This document shows positions 17,349 through 26,275 of a stretch of DNA of 64,000 nt, piece after piece. Positions within the stretch are counted from its first letter, which is position 1, and every line of letters begins with the position of its first letter. The translations under genes and the position numbers were made by a program. Source of the stretch: Chloroflexota bacterium (lineage in GTDB: Bacteria; Chloroflexota; Anaerolineae; Promineifilales; Promineifilaceae); assembly GCA_014584575.1 (NCBI GenBank), contig JACTMP010000013.1:62001-126000 (forward strand), given 5' to 3'. Below the pieces are notes generated by a model. It was not told where the DNA came from, did no database searches, and was given only the letters and a program-made list of their open reading frames with translations.

Positions 17349-18923
17349 ATGAAAAAACGATACGACATTATCATCATCGGCGCGGGGCATAATGGGTTGA
17401 CGGCGGCGGCTTACCTGGCGAAGGCGGGTAAATCGGTGCTGGTGCTGGAAAAGCGGGACGTGATCGGCGGCGCGGCGGCGACGGAGGAAATCTGGCCCGG
17501 CTTTCAGGCCAACACGGGTGCGGAAGACGCCGGTTTGTTCCAGGACAGCATTGTCAAAGAGCTATTTTTGAAGATGCACGGGCTGGAATTCCGCCAATCC
17601 GATGTGGCGATTTTTGCGCCACAGGTAGATGGGCAAGCCCTGACCCTTTACCATGACATGCCCAAAAGCCAGCAATCTATCGCCACTTTCAGCCAGCGCG
17701 ACGCGGAGCGATACCCCGATTTTGTGGCCCAGGTGAATGGCTTCACGGCCGTGCTGCGTGACATGCTCCTGCAAACGCCACCCAATTTAGGCGAACTCAA
17801 CCTGGGCGAATTGGCCGGTTGGGGCGGCGTGGGCTGGAAACTGCGACGCATGGGTGGCGCGGCGATGATGGAATTTATGCGCGTCCTGCCCATGCCGCTG
17901 CGTGAATACCTGGACGAATGGTTTGAATCGGACGCGCTGAAGGGGGCGCTGGCGGTGGACGGCATTACCGGCGCCATGCAAGGCCCCTGGTCAGCCGGTA
18001 CCACGCTGCAATTTTTGTACCAGCATGGCAATGGCTTTTTGGCACAGCGGGCCGTCGTGGGCGGCATGGGCGTTTTGTCGGAAGCATTAGCCAGCGCCGC
18101 CCGCCAAAACGGAGCGGAGATTCGCACCGGGGCGGGGGTCGCCAAAATCCAGGTAGACAATGGGCAGGCGATTGCCGTGCTGCTGGAAAATGGCGACCAG
18201 ATTCCGGCCAGCATCATCCTTTCCAGTGCCAGCCCGCGCCACACCTTTTTTGAGTTCGTGGGGCCGCAGCAGCTAGAGCCACGTTTCATGCGGGCGGCGC
18301 GGAATATCATCTACCGAGGCAGCACAGCCAAACTGATTTTGGCGCTGGACGAATTACCTCAATTTGTGGGACAAACAGATGAAGGGCAGTTACACGGCCG
18401 TATCCGCCACGCCCCCTCCCTCGCCACTATTGAAAAAGCGTATGATGCTGCCAAACACGGCCGTTTCTCCCCCCACCCCGTGCTGGACATGAGCATCCCC
18501 ACCCTGGCCGACCCCACCCTGGCCCCACCCGGCAAACACCTGCTGTCCATCACCATCCGCTATGCCCCCTATCACCTGGCCGAAAGCAGTTGGGAAAACG
18601 AGAGAGAGGGATTGGTCACGGCCGTCCAAAACACCCTCACCCCCCTCCTCACATCACCCCCTCACCCCCTCACCCTGTCACCTTGTCACCTCATCACCCC
18701 CGCCGACTACGAACACAGCTACAGCCTGCCCGAAGGCAGCATCTTCCACGGCCAGATGAGCCTGGATCAACTGCTGGTCATGCGCCCGGTACCTGCCTGG
18801 GGCCAATACCGCACCCCCATCGCCAACCTCTACCTGTGCGGCGCGGGCGCACACCCCGGCGGCGGCGTCACCGGCGCGCCGGGGTATAATGCGGCGCAGG
18901 TGGTGTTAAGCGTGACAAGGTGA
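17349..18923 (+). CDS. FAD-dependent phytoene-desaturase-like oxidoreductase, paralogue 2
   Basis: I use ATG 17349 (MKKRYDIIIIGAGHNGLTAA); the in-frame GTG at 17331 is the last base of the hairpin repeat. The 524-residue protein has the same architecture as paralogue 1, with IIIIGAGHNGL at the N-terminus and GAGAHPGGGVTGAPGYNAA at the C-terminus. Conserved middle motifs are shared too (LDEWFESDALKGAL against VSQWFESEPLRATL). A Pro/Ser/Leu-rich insert (SPPHPLTLSPCHLIT) is encoded by a family-B low-complexity repeat and interrupts the alignment. Tandem duplication with divergence is the likely origin; different substrates are possible. Confidence 0.85.
   Translation: MKKRYDIIIIGAGHNGLTAAAYLAKAGKSVLVLEKRDVIGGAAATEEIWPGFQANTGAEDAGLFQDSIVKELFLKMHGLEFRQSDVAIFAPQVDGQALTLYHDMPKSQQSIATFSQRDAERYPDFVAQVNGFTAVLRDMLLQTPPNLGELNLGELAGWGGVGWKLRRMGGAAMMEFMRVLPMPLREYLDEWFESDALKGALAVDGITGAMQGPWSAGTTLQFLYQHGNGFLAQRAVVGGMGVLSEALASAARQNGAEIRTGAGVAKIQVDNGQAIAVLLENGDQIPASIILSSASPRHTFFEFVGPQQLEPRFMRAARNIIYRGSTAKLILALDELPQFVGQTDEGQLHGRIRHAPSLATIEKAYDAAKHGRFSPHPVLDMSIPTLADPTLAPPGKHLLSITIRYAPYHLAESSWENEREGLVTAVQNTLTPLLTSPPHPLTLSPCHLITPADYEHSYSLPEGSIFHGQMSLDQLLVMRPVPAWGQYRTPIANLYLCGAGAHPGGGVTGAPGYNAAQVVLSVTR
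18631..18702 (+). repeat. Family-B repeat inserted in frame in an oxidoreductase gene
   Basis: CACCCCCTCACCCCCTCACC and TGTCACCTTGTCACC are the same words as in the intergenic array at 18.9-19.1 kb, but here translated without a stop as a Pro/Ser/Leu/His-rich loop. Confidence 0.7.
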
Positions 18924-19115
18924 CAAGGTGAAGGGGTGACAAGGTGAAGGGGTGACAAGGTGAAGGGGTGAGGGGGTGACAAGGTGAAGGGGTGAGGGGG
19001 TGACAAGGTGAAGGGGTGACAAGGTGAAGGGAAGTTACACTGGCAAAGGTCATAATCTGACATTTTTGTCACCTCGTCAGATGTCACCTTGTCACCTTGT
19101 CAGGAACAAATCTTG
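18908..19115. repeat. Family-B tandem array (GTGACAAGGTGAAGG units) with inverted end
   Basis: About nine imperfect copies of GGTGACAAGGTGAAGGGGTG run from the oxidoreductase stop to ~19030. They are followed by GGTCATAATCTGACATTTTT and the inverse words TGTCACCTTGTCACCTTGTC. The right part recurs at 63050-63120. Confidence 0.8.
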
Positions 19116-19119
19116 TGTT

Positions 19120-20016
19120 TCAACTCTGGGGAAAAGCCCAGCGCAGGAATTGGGGCAGCGCCTGCGCCCAGGTGTCGTAATTGTGGCGGCCGCCGCGTAT
19201 TTCCACATAGGTAACATCCTGGCCGCGCCGGTAGCCCAATTTCTCCAATTCATCTATCAATTCCAGCGTGTCTTGAATGGCATCTATCACCCCGTTCTGG
19301 TCACGGTCTTCAAATTCATCCTGAGTGGCGGCCTCAAACCAGAATCGCTGCCCCTCTCGTTTTGGCCCCTGCCGCACCAGCGTGTGGGCGATGCGCTCAC
19401 CTGGCGCAGTATTCGTTTCATCATCGGCCGCCGTCCACCAAAACGAGCCGGACATGATGCCTACCACGCCAAAGTCATCGGGAAAGTTCCAGGCAATGTC
19501 AAACGCCGACAGCCCACCCAACGACGCGCCCAATATCGCCGTATCTGCGGCGCGGTCGCTCACCCGGAAGTTATCGCGCACAAACGGTAGCAGTTCCTCG
19601 ATCACAAACAGGGTATACAGCGCTGCTTTACTGCCCAGACCACGCGCATTGGGGGCTACGGCCGTGCCGTACTCTTCCATCCGCTCTTCATTGGTAGGAA
19701 TCGCCACCACCACCAGCGGTTCCAGTTGACGCCGGGCATACAGCGTCGCCAGCGTTTGCCGCAAATGAAGCGCCGCCATATCCTGACCATCGTTGATGAA
19801 GAGCGTCTTGTACATGCAGCCGGTCTGGTGGTAATCAGGGGGCAGATAAATTTCTAACGGCCGTGCATTTTCCAGGTGATGTGAATAAAAATCGGGCACG
19901 GTGATCTGTTCTACGGATGCAAGCAAACCGTGCAATCGCCGCCGCCGCTGCCACCAGGCAAATGACAGCCCGGCTATGAGAATGATGGCTAACAACAAGG
20001 GGGAGGTGAAATCCAT
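19120..20016 (-). CDS. Membrane-anchored alpha/beta-hydrolase (esterase D / enterochelin-esterase-like)
   Basis: A 298-residue protein. One N-terminal helix (SPLLLAIILIAGLSFAWW, 5-22) followed by QRRRR suggests an anchor with the enzyme outside or at the membrane. The core matches the esterase/Fes-type family: LEIYLPPDY, KTLFINDGQDM, nucleophile S165 in ILGASLGGLSAFD, and candidate catalytic His in IRGGRHNYDTW (~282). An Asp-rich segment (EFEDRDQNGVIDAIQDT) near 230 resembles a calcium-binding loop. Substrates in this family are carbohydrate esters or siderophore esters. It lies 12 bp after the stop of the kinase gene upstream on the same strand, so co-transcription is likely. Confidence 0.8.
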   Translation of the reverse strand: MDFTSPLLLAIILIAGLSFAWWQRRRRLHGLLASVEQITVPDFYSHHLENARPLEIYLPPDYHQTGCMYKTLFINDGQDMAALHLRQTLATLYARRQLEPLVVVAIPTNEERMEEYGTAVAPNARGLGSKAALYTLFVIEELLPFVRDNFRVSDRAADTAILGASLGGLSAFDIAWNFPDDFGVVGIMSGSFWWTAADDETNTAPGERIAHTLVRQGPKREGQRFWFEAATQDEFEDRDQNGVIDAIQDTLELIDELEKLGYRRGQDVTYVEIRGGRHNYDTWAQALPQFLRWAFPQS

Positions 20017-20028
20017 AGCCGATGGCGC

Positions 20029-21111
20029 TCAAAGCTCTACGGTGAAAATAGAGCCACGTGGGGTATTCGGTTCCACATAAATACGGCCGTCGTGCGCCTC
20101 CACCACCATCTTGCAAAACGCCAGCCCCAACCCCACCTGGGACACATCGCGCCGTTTGGCGGCCACAATCTTAAACTTGTCAAAGACCGTTTCCCGATGT
20201 TCTTCAGGGATGCCCGGCCCTTGATCCAGCACTTGCAGCCGCATCTTTTGTCCGGTGATAGAACTGTCCTGGTCTGGATAGGCCAGGCGCATAGTAATCA
20301 CCCCATCGGTGGGCGAGAACTTGATCGCATTGGTGATGAGATTGTCCAATACACGCCGCCACAGGCTGGCGTCAACCCGAAGTTTGCTGGAAGTGGGCGG
20401 CATCTCTAACACCAGGCTGATGTTTTTCAACTGGGCCATGGGCACAAAACCATCGCGCACGGCCGTGACCAGTTCATTCATATCCACTTCAGACCGGGTG
20501 AGCATGATACGGCCGTGTTCCATCTTGGCCATCATCAGCATATCCGTCAGAAAACCGCTCAGCCGGGCTGCTTCGCCGCGAATGGTAGACAGCGGCATGG
20601 AAGCCGCGCCCACTTCCATTTCCAACAGATCACACGAGATGAGGATAGCCGAGAGCGGGCTGCGAATGTCATGCACAATCATGTTCGACAGGTCTTGCCG
20701 CAGTTGCAACGCCGTCTGCAATTCATCATGCCGCTGTTTAATGCGCAGCATCGAGCGCACCCGCGCCCGTAGTTCCAGCCCGTTGTACGGCTTATGCAAA
20801 AAGTCATCGGCGCCAGCTTCCAGACCACGTGCCAGGTCTTGTTTGCTGTCCAGCGCCGTCACCAAAATAATGGGCACATGCTGCCATTTGGGATTGCGGC
20901 GCAGCCGTTCACACAGTTCAAAACCATCCATGCCCGGCATCATCACATCCAACAAGATAACATCGGCCGACTCTTCATCCAGATGCGCCAACGCCTCATA
21001 GCCATCGGCGGCAAAAGCCAGTTCATACCCTTCGCGCAGCAACAACATCTCCATTGTTTGCCGGGCGCTTGGTTCATCATCTACAATGAGAATTTGGGGG
21101 ATCTCGTTAAT
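20029..21111 (-). CDS. Response-regulator receiver - histidine kinase hybrid, apparent ATT start
   Basis: A 360-residue protein if read from ATT 21111 (INEIPQILIVDDEPSAR). The first ATG (21054) would remove strand 1 and the acidic pair D11/D12 of the receiver domain. AGAGAGG lies 5 nt before the ATT, and an in-frame stop (TGA) lies just upstream, so no earlier start exists. The receiver has phospho-acceptor D55 (DVILLDVMMPG) and K107 (FLHKPY). The kinase has H148 (IVHDIRSPLSA), N-box NLITNAIKFS and G-boxes DQGPGIP and GLGLAFCK. It follows the large hybrid kinase at 21201 on the same strand and probably acts in its phosphorelay. Output DNA-binding domain is absent. Confidence 0.85.
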   Translation of the reverse strand: MNEIPQILIVDDEPSARQTMEMLLLREGYELAFAADGYEALAHLDEESADVILLDVMMPGMDGFELCERLRRNPKWQHVPIILVTALDSKQDLARGLEAGADDFLHKPYNGLELRARVRSMLRIKQRHDELQTALQLRQDLSNMIVHDIRSPLSAILISCDLLEMEVGAASMPLSTIRGEAARLSGFLTDMLMMAKMEHGRIMLTRSEVDMNELVTAVRDGFVPMAQLKNISLVLEMPPTSSKLRVDASLWRRVLDNLITNAIKFSPTDGVITMRLAYPDQDSSITGQKMRLQVLDQGPGIPEEHRETVFDKFKIVAAKRRDVSQVGLGLAFCKMVVEAHDGRIYVEPNTPRGSIFTVEL

Positions 21112-21200
21112 GGCAACCTCTCTTCAATGTATTATCGTGTTTGCGTGTTTTGGTGCTCAGCTCTCTAACACACAAACACACAGTCACACAAACACAACAC

Positions 21201-24200
21201 TCAGACTCTTGCTAACTGAACTTCTATTCGTTCTAACAACTCTTTCAAACTCACCGGTTTGCTCAGATAATCATTGGCGCCGGCAGCCAGGCATTTTTCT
21301 TCATCGCCCGGCATGGCCAGCGCAGTCACGGCAATAATGGGCACCTGCTTCAAGGCGGCCTCCGTGCGAATTTCTCGAATGGCGTCCAGCCCATTCATGT
21401 GGGGCATTTGAATGTCCATCAGAATCAGGTCTGGTTTTTCCAGTCTGGCCCGTTCCACTGCGTCACGGCCGTTGTGGACCACAATCATATCATACCCCTT
21501 CGCCGTCAGGTAATTGGTAAACGCATCAATGTTGGCGGCATTGTCCTCGGCCAGCAAGATGCGGGGACGGGCCGCCGCTGATGACGAAGACACGACCATA
21601 CCAGCCACATCCGGCGCAGGAAACGGCCGTGTCTGTCCCCGGCTCACCCGTAACATTAACCGCTGCAACGTCCGATGCAACTGCTGGCGCGTCACCGGCT
21701 TCAGCAAACAATCGGCCGCCCCCGCAGCCAACGCATTCTCCCGCTCATCAATCACCGACGCAATAATGATCGGCAACCGCCGTGTTTGGGGATTCGCCTG
21801 CAAGCGGGCCAACACCTCCCACCCAGAAATATCGGGCAATAAAATATCCAACACAATCACATCAGGCCGGATCAGGACGGCCTTCTCCACCACTCCTTCC
21901 CCCGCCGCTAAAGAGACCACATCCACCTTTAACTCCTGAAAATAGCGTTTGAACTGCCCCACCGCCGCCGGTGAATCGTCCACCACCAGCGCCAGCCGGA
22001 ACACACGCCCCACGCCACCATCCGCTTGCTGCGCCTCCACCAGCGGCGTCGAATGGCGTCCACTCTCCTGCCAGGGAAAGGAAATGGTAAACCGGCTGCC
22101 CTGCCCCACTTCACTTTCCACCGTCACCGTCCCCCCGTGCAAATCCATCATCCGCTGCACCAGCGAAAGCCCCAGACCCGTGCCGCCATATTCCCGCGCC
22201 AGGCGGCTATCTAGCTGCACAAATGGCTGAAACAGGCGCGCCATATCTGCTTCGGCAATCCCAATGCCTGTATCCCAGACAGTAATATGCACCGCGCCCA
22301 CAGCGGCATCCCCCACCACTTCCAGCCCTATTTCGCCCCCCTCCGGCGTAAATTTGACGGCGTTTGCCAGCAAATTAACCAAAATCTGCTTCATGCGCCG
22401 CTCATCCGCCTGAATGGTGGTCACAGCGCCGTCAAAGGAGGAATGAATGGTTAGCCGCTTATTGTGCGCGTTTTGCTTGACAATGCGCAGGCTGGCCTGG
22501 CAAATCATCTCCACCGGCACAGGCGTTAATTCCAGCTCCAACTTACCGGCTTCAATTTTGGACAGGTCTAAAATATCGTTGATCAGCGCCAGCAGGTGGC
22601 GCCCACTCTCTTCAATACTCTTGAGTGACACAATCTGATTTTCATTCAGGGGACCGTATACCTCTTCCTGCAATGCCTCGGAAATGCCCAAAACGGCATT
22701 GAGCGGGGTGCGCAGTTCGTGGCTCATGCTGGCCAGAAACTCATCTTTTAAGCGGGCGGCGTGGGCCAACTCGGCATTGGCGGCGCTGAGGTCGGCGGTG
22801 CGTTCGGCTACCCGCCGCGCCAGCAAGGAGCGTTCCGCCTCCAGGGCCATTTCCACCCGCGCGCGTTCGGCTATTTCTTGCTGCGCCTGGGTGAAGAGGC
22901 GGGCATTTTCAATGGCGGTGGCCGCGGGTGCAGCCAATCGCATCAGCAGTTGCAAATCTTCTAAATCAAAAAAGCCGCCCTCTTTGTTGATGGCTTCCAG
23001 GGCGCCAATGGTTTGCCCTTTGGCTTGTAGGGGTACACACAAAATGGAGCGGGCCACAAAACCACTTTTTTCATCAAAATCACTGAAGTATCGGTTGTCG
23101 TGTTCGGTATTCGGCACCAACACCGGTTCGCCATTCTGCACCACCCAGCCAATAACACCCTGGCCAATTGCCAGCCGCTGCCCTTTAACAAAGGAGGCCG
23201 CCTGACCAGAAGCGGCCGCAAACATTAAATCGCCTGCTTCCTGGTCTAGCAGCACCACCGAAGAGGCCTCAACGCGCAGAAGCTCTACGGTACTGGCGGT
23301 GATCACGGTCAGCGTTTCCGTCAAATCAAGTGTGGAAGAAATGGCCTGGCTGATGGTGTTGAGGGTGGATAGTTCGGCGGCGCGCTGCCGCACCTGGGCA
23401 TAGAGGCGGGCATTTTCAAAAGCGACGCCAGCCTGCCCGGCAAAGGCGGCGAGGCGGGCGGCAACTTCGGGCTGGTAAAAGCCAGGATGGCTGTTGTTGA
23501 GCGCCAGAATGGCAATAACATCCCCTTTGATGCTGATGGGAGCGCCGGCCCAGGAACGCACATGGGGCGATTCAGCAGCATTCACCCACAGGTCAGACAC
23601 GGCCGTGTCTGGGATGATCACGGCCTCTTTTGTTGCTAACAACCGCTGCAAATTCGGAATGCGGCTAACGCTAAACCGCTGGGGTACACCAGGGCGGATG
23701 TCCCGCCCGTAACCGCGCGTGACGCCAATTTCAATCTCATCACCGCGAACGAGCATGACGTTAGCCGTATCATAGGGCAATACCCGCGCCATCTGATCAA
23801 GCAGTATGTCTAACAGCCGATCAAAGTCCAACACAGAGCTAAGGGCGATGCCCACTTCGCGCAGGGCCTCGGCCAGTTGGCGCTGTTCATGTTCGGCCGT
23901 TTCAATGCGTTTGCGCTCGGCTACTTCGCGCTGCAAAGTCTCATTTGCTTCTGCCTGGGCCGCCGCCATCATCTCTACCTGGTGAAAGATCGAGATGATG
24001 CTAATGAGCAGCCCCAGCAGCACCACCAGATAGCTGATGGCCTGAGCGATGAGGGCTGCCAGCGCCAGCATATCAAAAAAGTCGTCGGTATAGGCCCAAA
24101 ACAGGAGGTGGCTGCCGTAGATGATGATGAGCGAAAGGATAAGAGAGTATTCAAAGGCGTCGGTGCGCCATTGCTGTTTGTGTAAATAGCCCAACAGGGC

Positions 24201-24743
24201 AATGAGGAAAAATGTGGCGGCTACGGCCGTGCCTATATGACTCTGACCGTACCCTTCGCTCCCTGCCAAACCGGAAACTACGGCAAAATACAAAACATTA
24301 AACAGGAGTAAGAGTACCGCGCCCGCCACATACGGCCGTTTCACGGACCCCCATCCCACACCGCGCACCCACACCAACCAACTGCCAACCAAAAAGATCG
24401 CTTGAAAAACCGACGCTGTTTGTAAGACAGCCAGAGGAGGCGGCGCCTGTCCCCCCATCAATGACATCCATAACAAAAGCAGGTAATAAACACCCAACAA
24501 ACCGGCGCCCACATACCCCAGGCCAATCAACAGGTAAACAGCATCGTAGCGGGTATAAAAACGGGCTAACGCCAACACGGCCACAAACAACGCCAGACTG
24601 ACGCTGGCAAAAGCCCACAATGCCTGTGTGGCTACGAACGGCTGCCACGTTGTGGTAGTAAGCAGCAAACGCAGCGCCAGCATGAGCAGCACCGTTGCCA
24701 GAAAGCTCAATTGTTTTGTGCGCGCAGAATGGTTAACTTGCAT
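21201..24743 (-). CDS. Large hybrid sensor histidine kinase: TM sensor - GAF - GAF - HisKA - HATPase - REC - REC
   Basis: A 1180-residue protein. Residues ~10-260 form about eight membrane helices (e.g. YLLIGLGYVGAGLLGVYYLL), a MASE-like sensor. A coiled coil (QAEANETLQREVAERKRIE) leads to two GAF domains (~300-460 and ~480-640). The HisKA H-box is ASMSHELRTPLNA (His ~674), followed by HATPase (NLLANAVKFTPEGG, GTGLGLSLV). Two receivers end the protein, with Asp near 965 (VIVLDILLPDISG) and near 1110 (LILMDIQMPHMNG). The two paired GAF domains may sense a small ligand or redox state. It is transcribed with the receiver-kinase gene 90 bp downstream. Confidence 0.9.
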   Translation of the reverse strand: MQVNHSARTKQLSFLATVLLMLALRLLLTTTTWQPFVATQALWAFASVSLALFVAVLALARFYTRYDAVYLLIGLGYVGAGLLGVYYLLLLWMSLMGGQAPPPLAVLQTASVFQAIFLVGSWLVWVRGVGWGSVKRPYVAGAVLLLLFNVLYFAVVSGLAGSEGYGQSHIGTAVAATFFLIALLGYLHKQQWRTDAFEYSLILSLIIIYGSHLLFWAYTDDFFDMLALAALIAQAISYLVVLLGLLISIISIFHQVEMMAAAQAEANETLQREVAERKRIETAEHEQRQLAEALREVGIALSSVLDFDRLLDILLDQMARVLPYDTANVMLVRGDEIEIGVTRGYGRDIRPGVPQRFSVSRIPNLQRLLATKEAVIIPDTAVSDLWVNAAESPHVRSWAGAPISIKGDVIAILALNNSHPGFYQPEVAARLAAFAGQAGVAFENARLYAQVRQRAAELSTLNTISQAISSTLDLTETLTVITASTVELLRVEASSVVLLDQEAGDLMFAAASGQAASFVKGQRLAIGQGVIGWVVQNGEPVLVPNTEHDNRYFSDFDEKSGFVARSILCVPLQAKGQTIGALEAINKEGGFFDLEDLQLLMRLAAPAATAIENARLFTQAQQEIAERARVEMALEAERSLLARRVAERTADLSAANAELAHAARLKDEFLASMSHELRTPLNAVLGISEALQEEVYGPLNENQIVSLKSIEESGRHLLALINDILDLSKIEAGKLELELTPVPVEMICQASLRIVKQNAHNKRLTIHSSFDGAVTTIQADERRMKQILVNLLANAVKFTPEGGEIGLEVVGDAAVGAVHITVWDTGIGIAEADMARLFQPFVQLDSRLAREYGGTGLGLSLVQRMMDLHGGTVTVESEVGQGSRFTISFPWQESGRHSTPLVEAQQADGGVGRVFRLALVVDDSPAAVGQFKRYFQELKVDVVSLAAGEGVVEKAVLIRPDVIVLDILLPDISGWEVLARLQANPQTRRLPIIIASVIDERENALAAGAADCLLKPVTRQQLHRTLQRLMLRVSRGQTRPFPAPDVAGMVVSSSSAAARPRILLAEDNAANIDAFTNYLTAKGYDMIVVHNGRDAVERARLEKPDLILMDIQMPHMNGLDAIREIRTEAALKQVPIIAVTALAMPGDEEKCLAAGANDYLSKPVSLKELLERIEVQLARV

Positions 24744-24896
24744 CTTTATTCATTTTCGCGTGTGACTTTTTTGACCGGATGTGTGGTTGAGGAGAGGGCA
24801 ATACGGCCGTCAACGTTTCTGGCAGATAGTACCCAGGCAGTTGCCGAACGTTTATCCCCCGTTGGTACTATTGCGGTTTGTGGCCGGAAAATGCGT

Positions 24897-24902
24897 TAGA
24901 AT
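24897..24902 (+). promoter_or_regulatory. -10 box TAGAAT, leaderless-type
   Basis: TAGAAT followed by 8 nt (CAGCGCCA) and ATG 24911. TTGCGG about 20 nt upstream is a poor-spacing -35 candidate. Confidence 0.45.
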
Positions 24903-24910
24903 CAGCGCCA

Positions 24911-26239
24911 ATGTCTAAACATCTACCGCTGTTCATTATCCTTTTTGTCTATCTTGGGCTGGGGGCGCTCTATGTGCGGCAAACGCCTGCCTGGCAAAGC
25001 CCCGACGAACCGGCACATTATAATTATGTGCGCCAGTTGGCAGACGGCCGTTTACCGGTCATGGAATGGGGTGATTATGACGAAGCGTACCGCAATGAAG
25101 TAGTCAGTTCACGTTTCGCGCCACAATACGACATCACGCCCATTACCTATGAAGATTGGCAACCACCACTTTATTATCTGCTACAGACGCCAATTTTCCT
25201 GCTGACCGATGGTTCGCTCACCGCACTGCGGTTTGTATCGCTGCTCATGGGGGCCGGCGTGGTGGCATTAGCTTACGCCATCGCCCGCCTGCTGTTACCA
25301 CAACAAGAGTGGGTGGCCTGGAGTACGGCCGTGCTCATTGCCTTCATCCCCCAACACCTGCACATGCTGACCTCGGCCAACAATGACGCCCTGGCCGAAC
25401 TGCTCATTGCCACCAATTTGCTACTGCTGCTCAAATGGACGCAGCAGCCGGACACCAGCCGTTGGCTATGGTGGTTGGGGCTACTCTTGGGGTTGGGTTT
25501 CCTCACCAAAGGCACGGTTTACCTGATGGCCCCGGTCATTGGCGTCGCCATCCTGTGGGAAGGTTGGCGGCGCCGGCGGCGCATAATTGGCAACGGGCTG
25601 CGGGTCTTTGTGCCGGCGTTGTTGTTGGGAGCGCTGTGGTGGGGGCGGAATATGGCCGTATATGGCGGCCTTGATTTTCTGGGCAAAACCCGGCACGATG
25701 CGGTGGTCGTGGGGCAGATTCGTACAGCCGAATGGATTGCCGAATACGGTTTGGCGGGTACGGTTTCCCGTTTTTTGCAGACGACGTTTAACAGTTTTTG
25801 GGGGCAATTTGGCTGGATGGCGGTGCCGATGCCACAGTGGGTTTATGGGATGTTGTTGGTTTTGGTGGTCACGGCCGTGAGTGGCCTCTTCCTGGCGCCT
25901 TTTGTCTGGCCTGCTACCAACGGGGGCGCGCAAGGCTGGCTGCGACGCCTGCCCATTTCCAACCTGCAATTCACCATTCTGGCGCTGCTGACTTTGTTAA
26001 CCGCAGCCTTGCACGTGGGCTACAACCTGACCTTTGTACAGCATCAGGGGCGGTACCTTTTTCCGGCGCTCATCCCATTGGCTTTTGGCACGGCCGTAGG
26101 CCTGGGCGCATGGGCCGTGATCATGGCCGAGAAAGTGCGCCAACCCCGCCTGCCATATCTGCTGCCCATCGGATTAGGGCTGGCCCTTGTCCTCCTCGAT
26201 CTGATGGCGCTTTACCGGTATATTCTGCCTAATTTGTAG
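24911..26239 (+). CDS. GT39/DUF2142-like membrane glycosyltransferase
   Basis: A 442-residue polytopic protein, started at MSKHLPLFIILFVYLGLGAL. After the first helix comes QSPDEPAHYNYVRQLADG, the extracytoplasmic acidic motif (Asp-Glu) characteristic of GT-C glycosyltransferases that use lipid-phosphate sugars. QPPLYYLLQTPIFLL is the second conserved loop. About ten to eleven helices follow. Such enzymes transfer sugars to lipids or proteins outside the membrane. The donor and acceptor are unknown. It resembles the larger genes at 46845 and 48989 but lacks their C-terminal beta-rich domain. Confidence 0.8.
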   Translation: MSKHLPLFIILFVYLGLGALYVRQTPAWQSPDEPAHYNYVRQLADGRLPVMEWGDYDEAYRNEVVSSRFAPQYDITPITYEDWQPPLYYLLQTPIFLLTDGSLTALRFVSLLMGAGVVALAYAIARLLLPQQEWVAWSTAVLIAFIPQHLHMLTSANNDALAELLIATNLLLLLKWTQQPDTSRWLWWLGLLLGLGFLTKGTVYLMAPVIGVAILWEGWRRRRRIIGNGLRVFVPALLLGALWWGRNMAVYGGLDFLGKTRHDAVVVGQIRTAEWIAEYGLAGTVSRFLQTTFNSFWGQFGWMAVPMPQWVYGMLLVLVVTAVSGLFLAPFVWPATNGGAQGWLRRLPISNLQFTILALLTLLTAALHVGYNLTFVQHQGRYLFPALIPLAFGTAVGLGAWAVIMAEKVRQPRLPYLLPIGLGLALVLLDLMALYRYILPNL

Positions 26240-26275
26240 CGCGATTTTCCAAATCGCCCAACACCACAACACGAT

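Noticed and set aside
18908-19115. Possible CRISPR array
   Set aside because: The units are short, directly adjoining and have no unique spacers; no cas gene is present.
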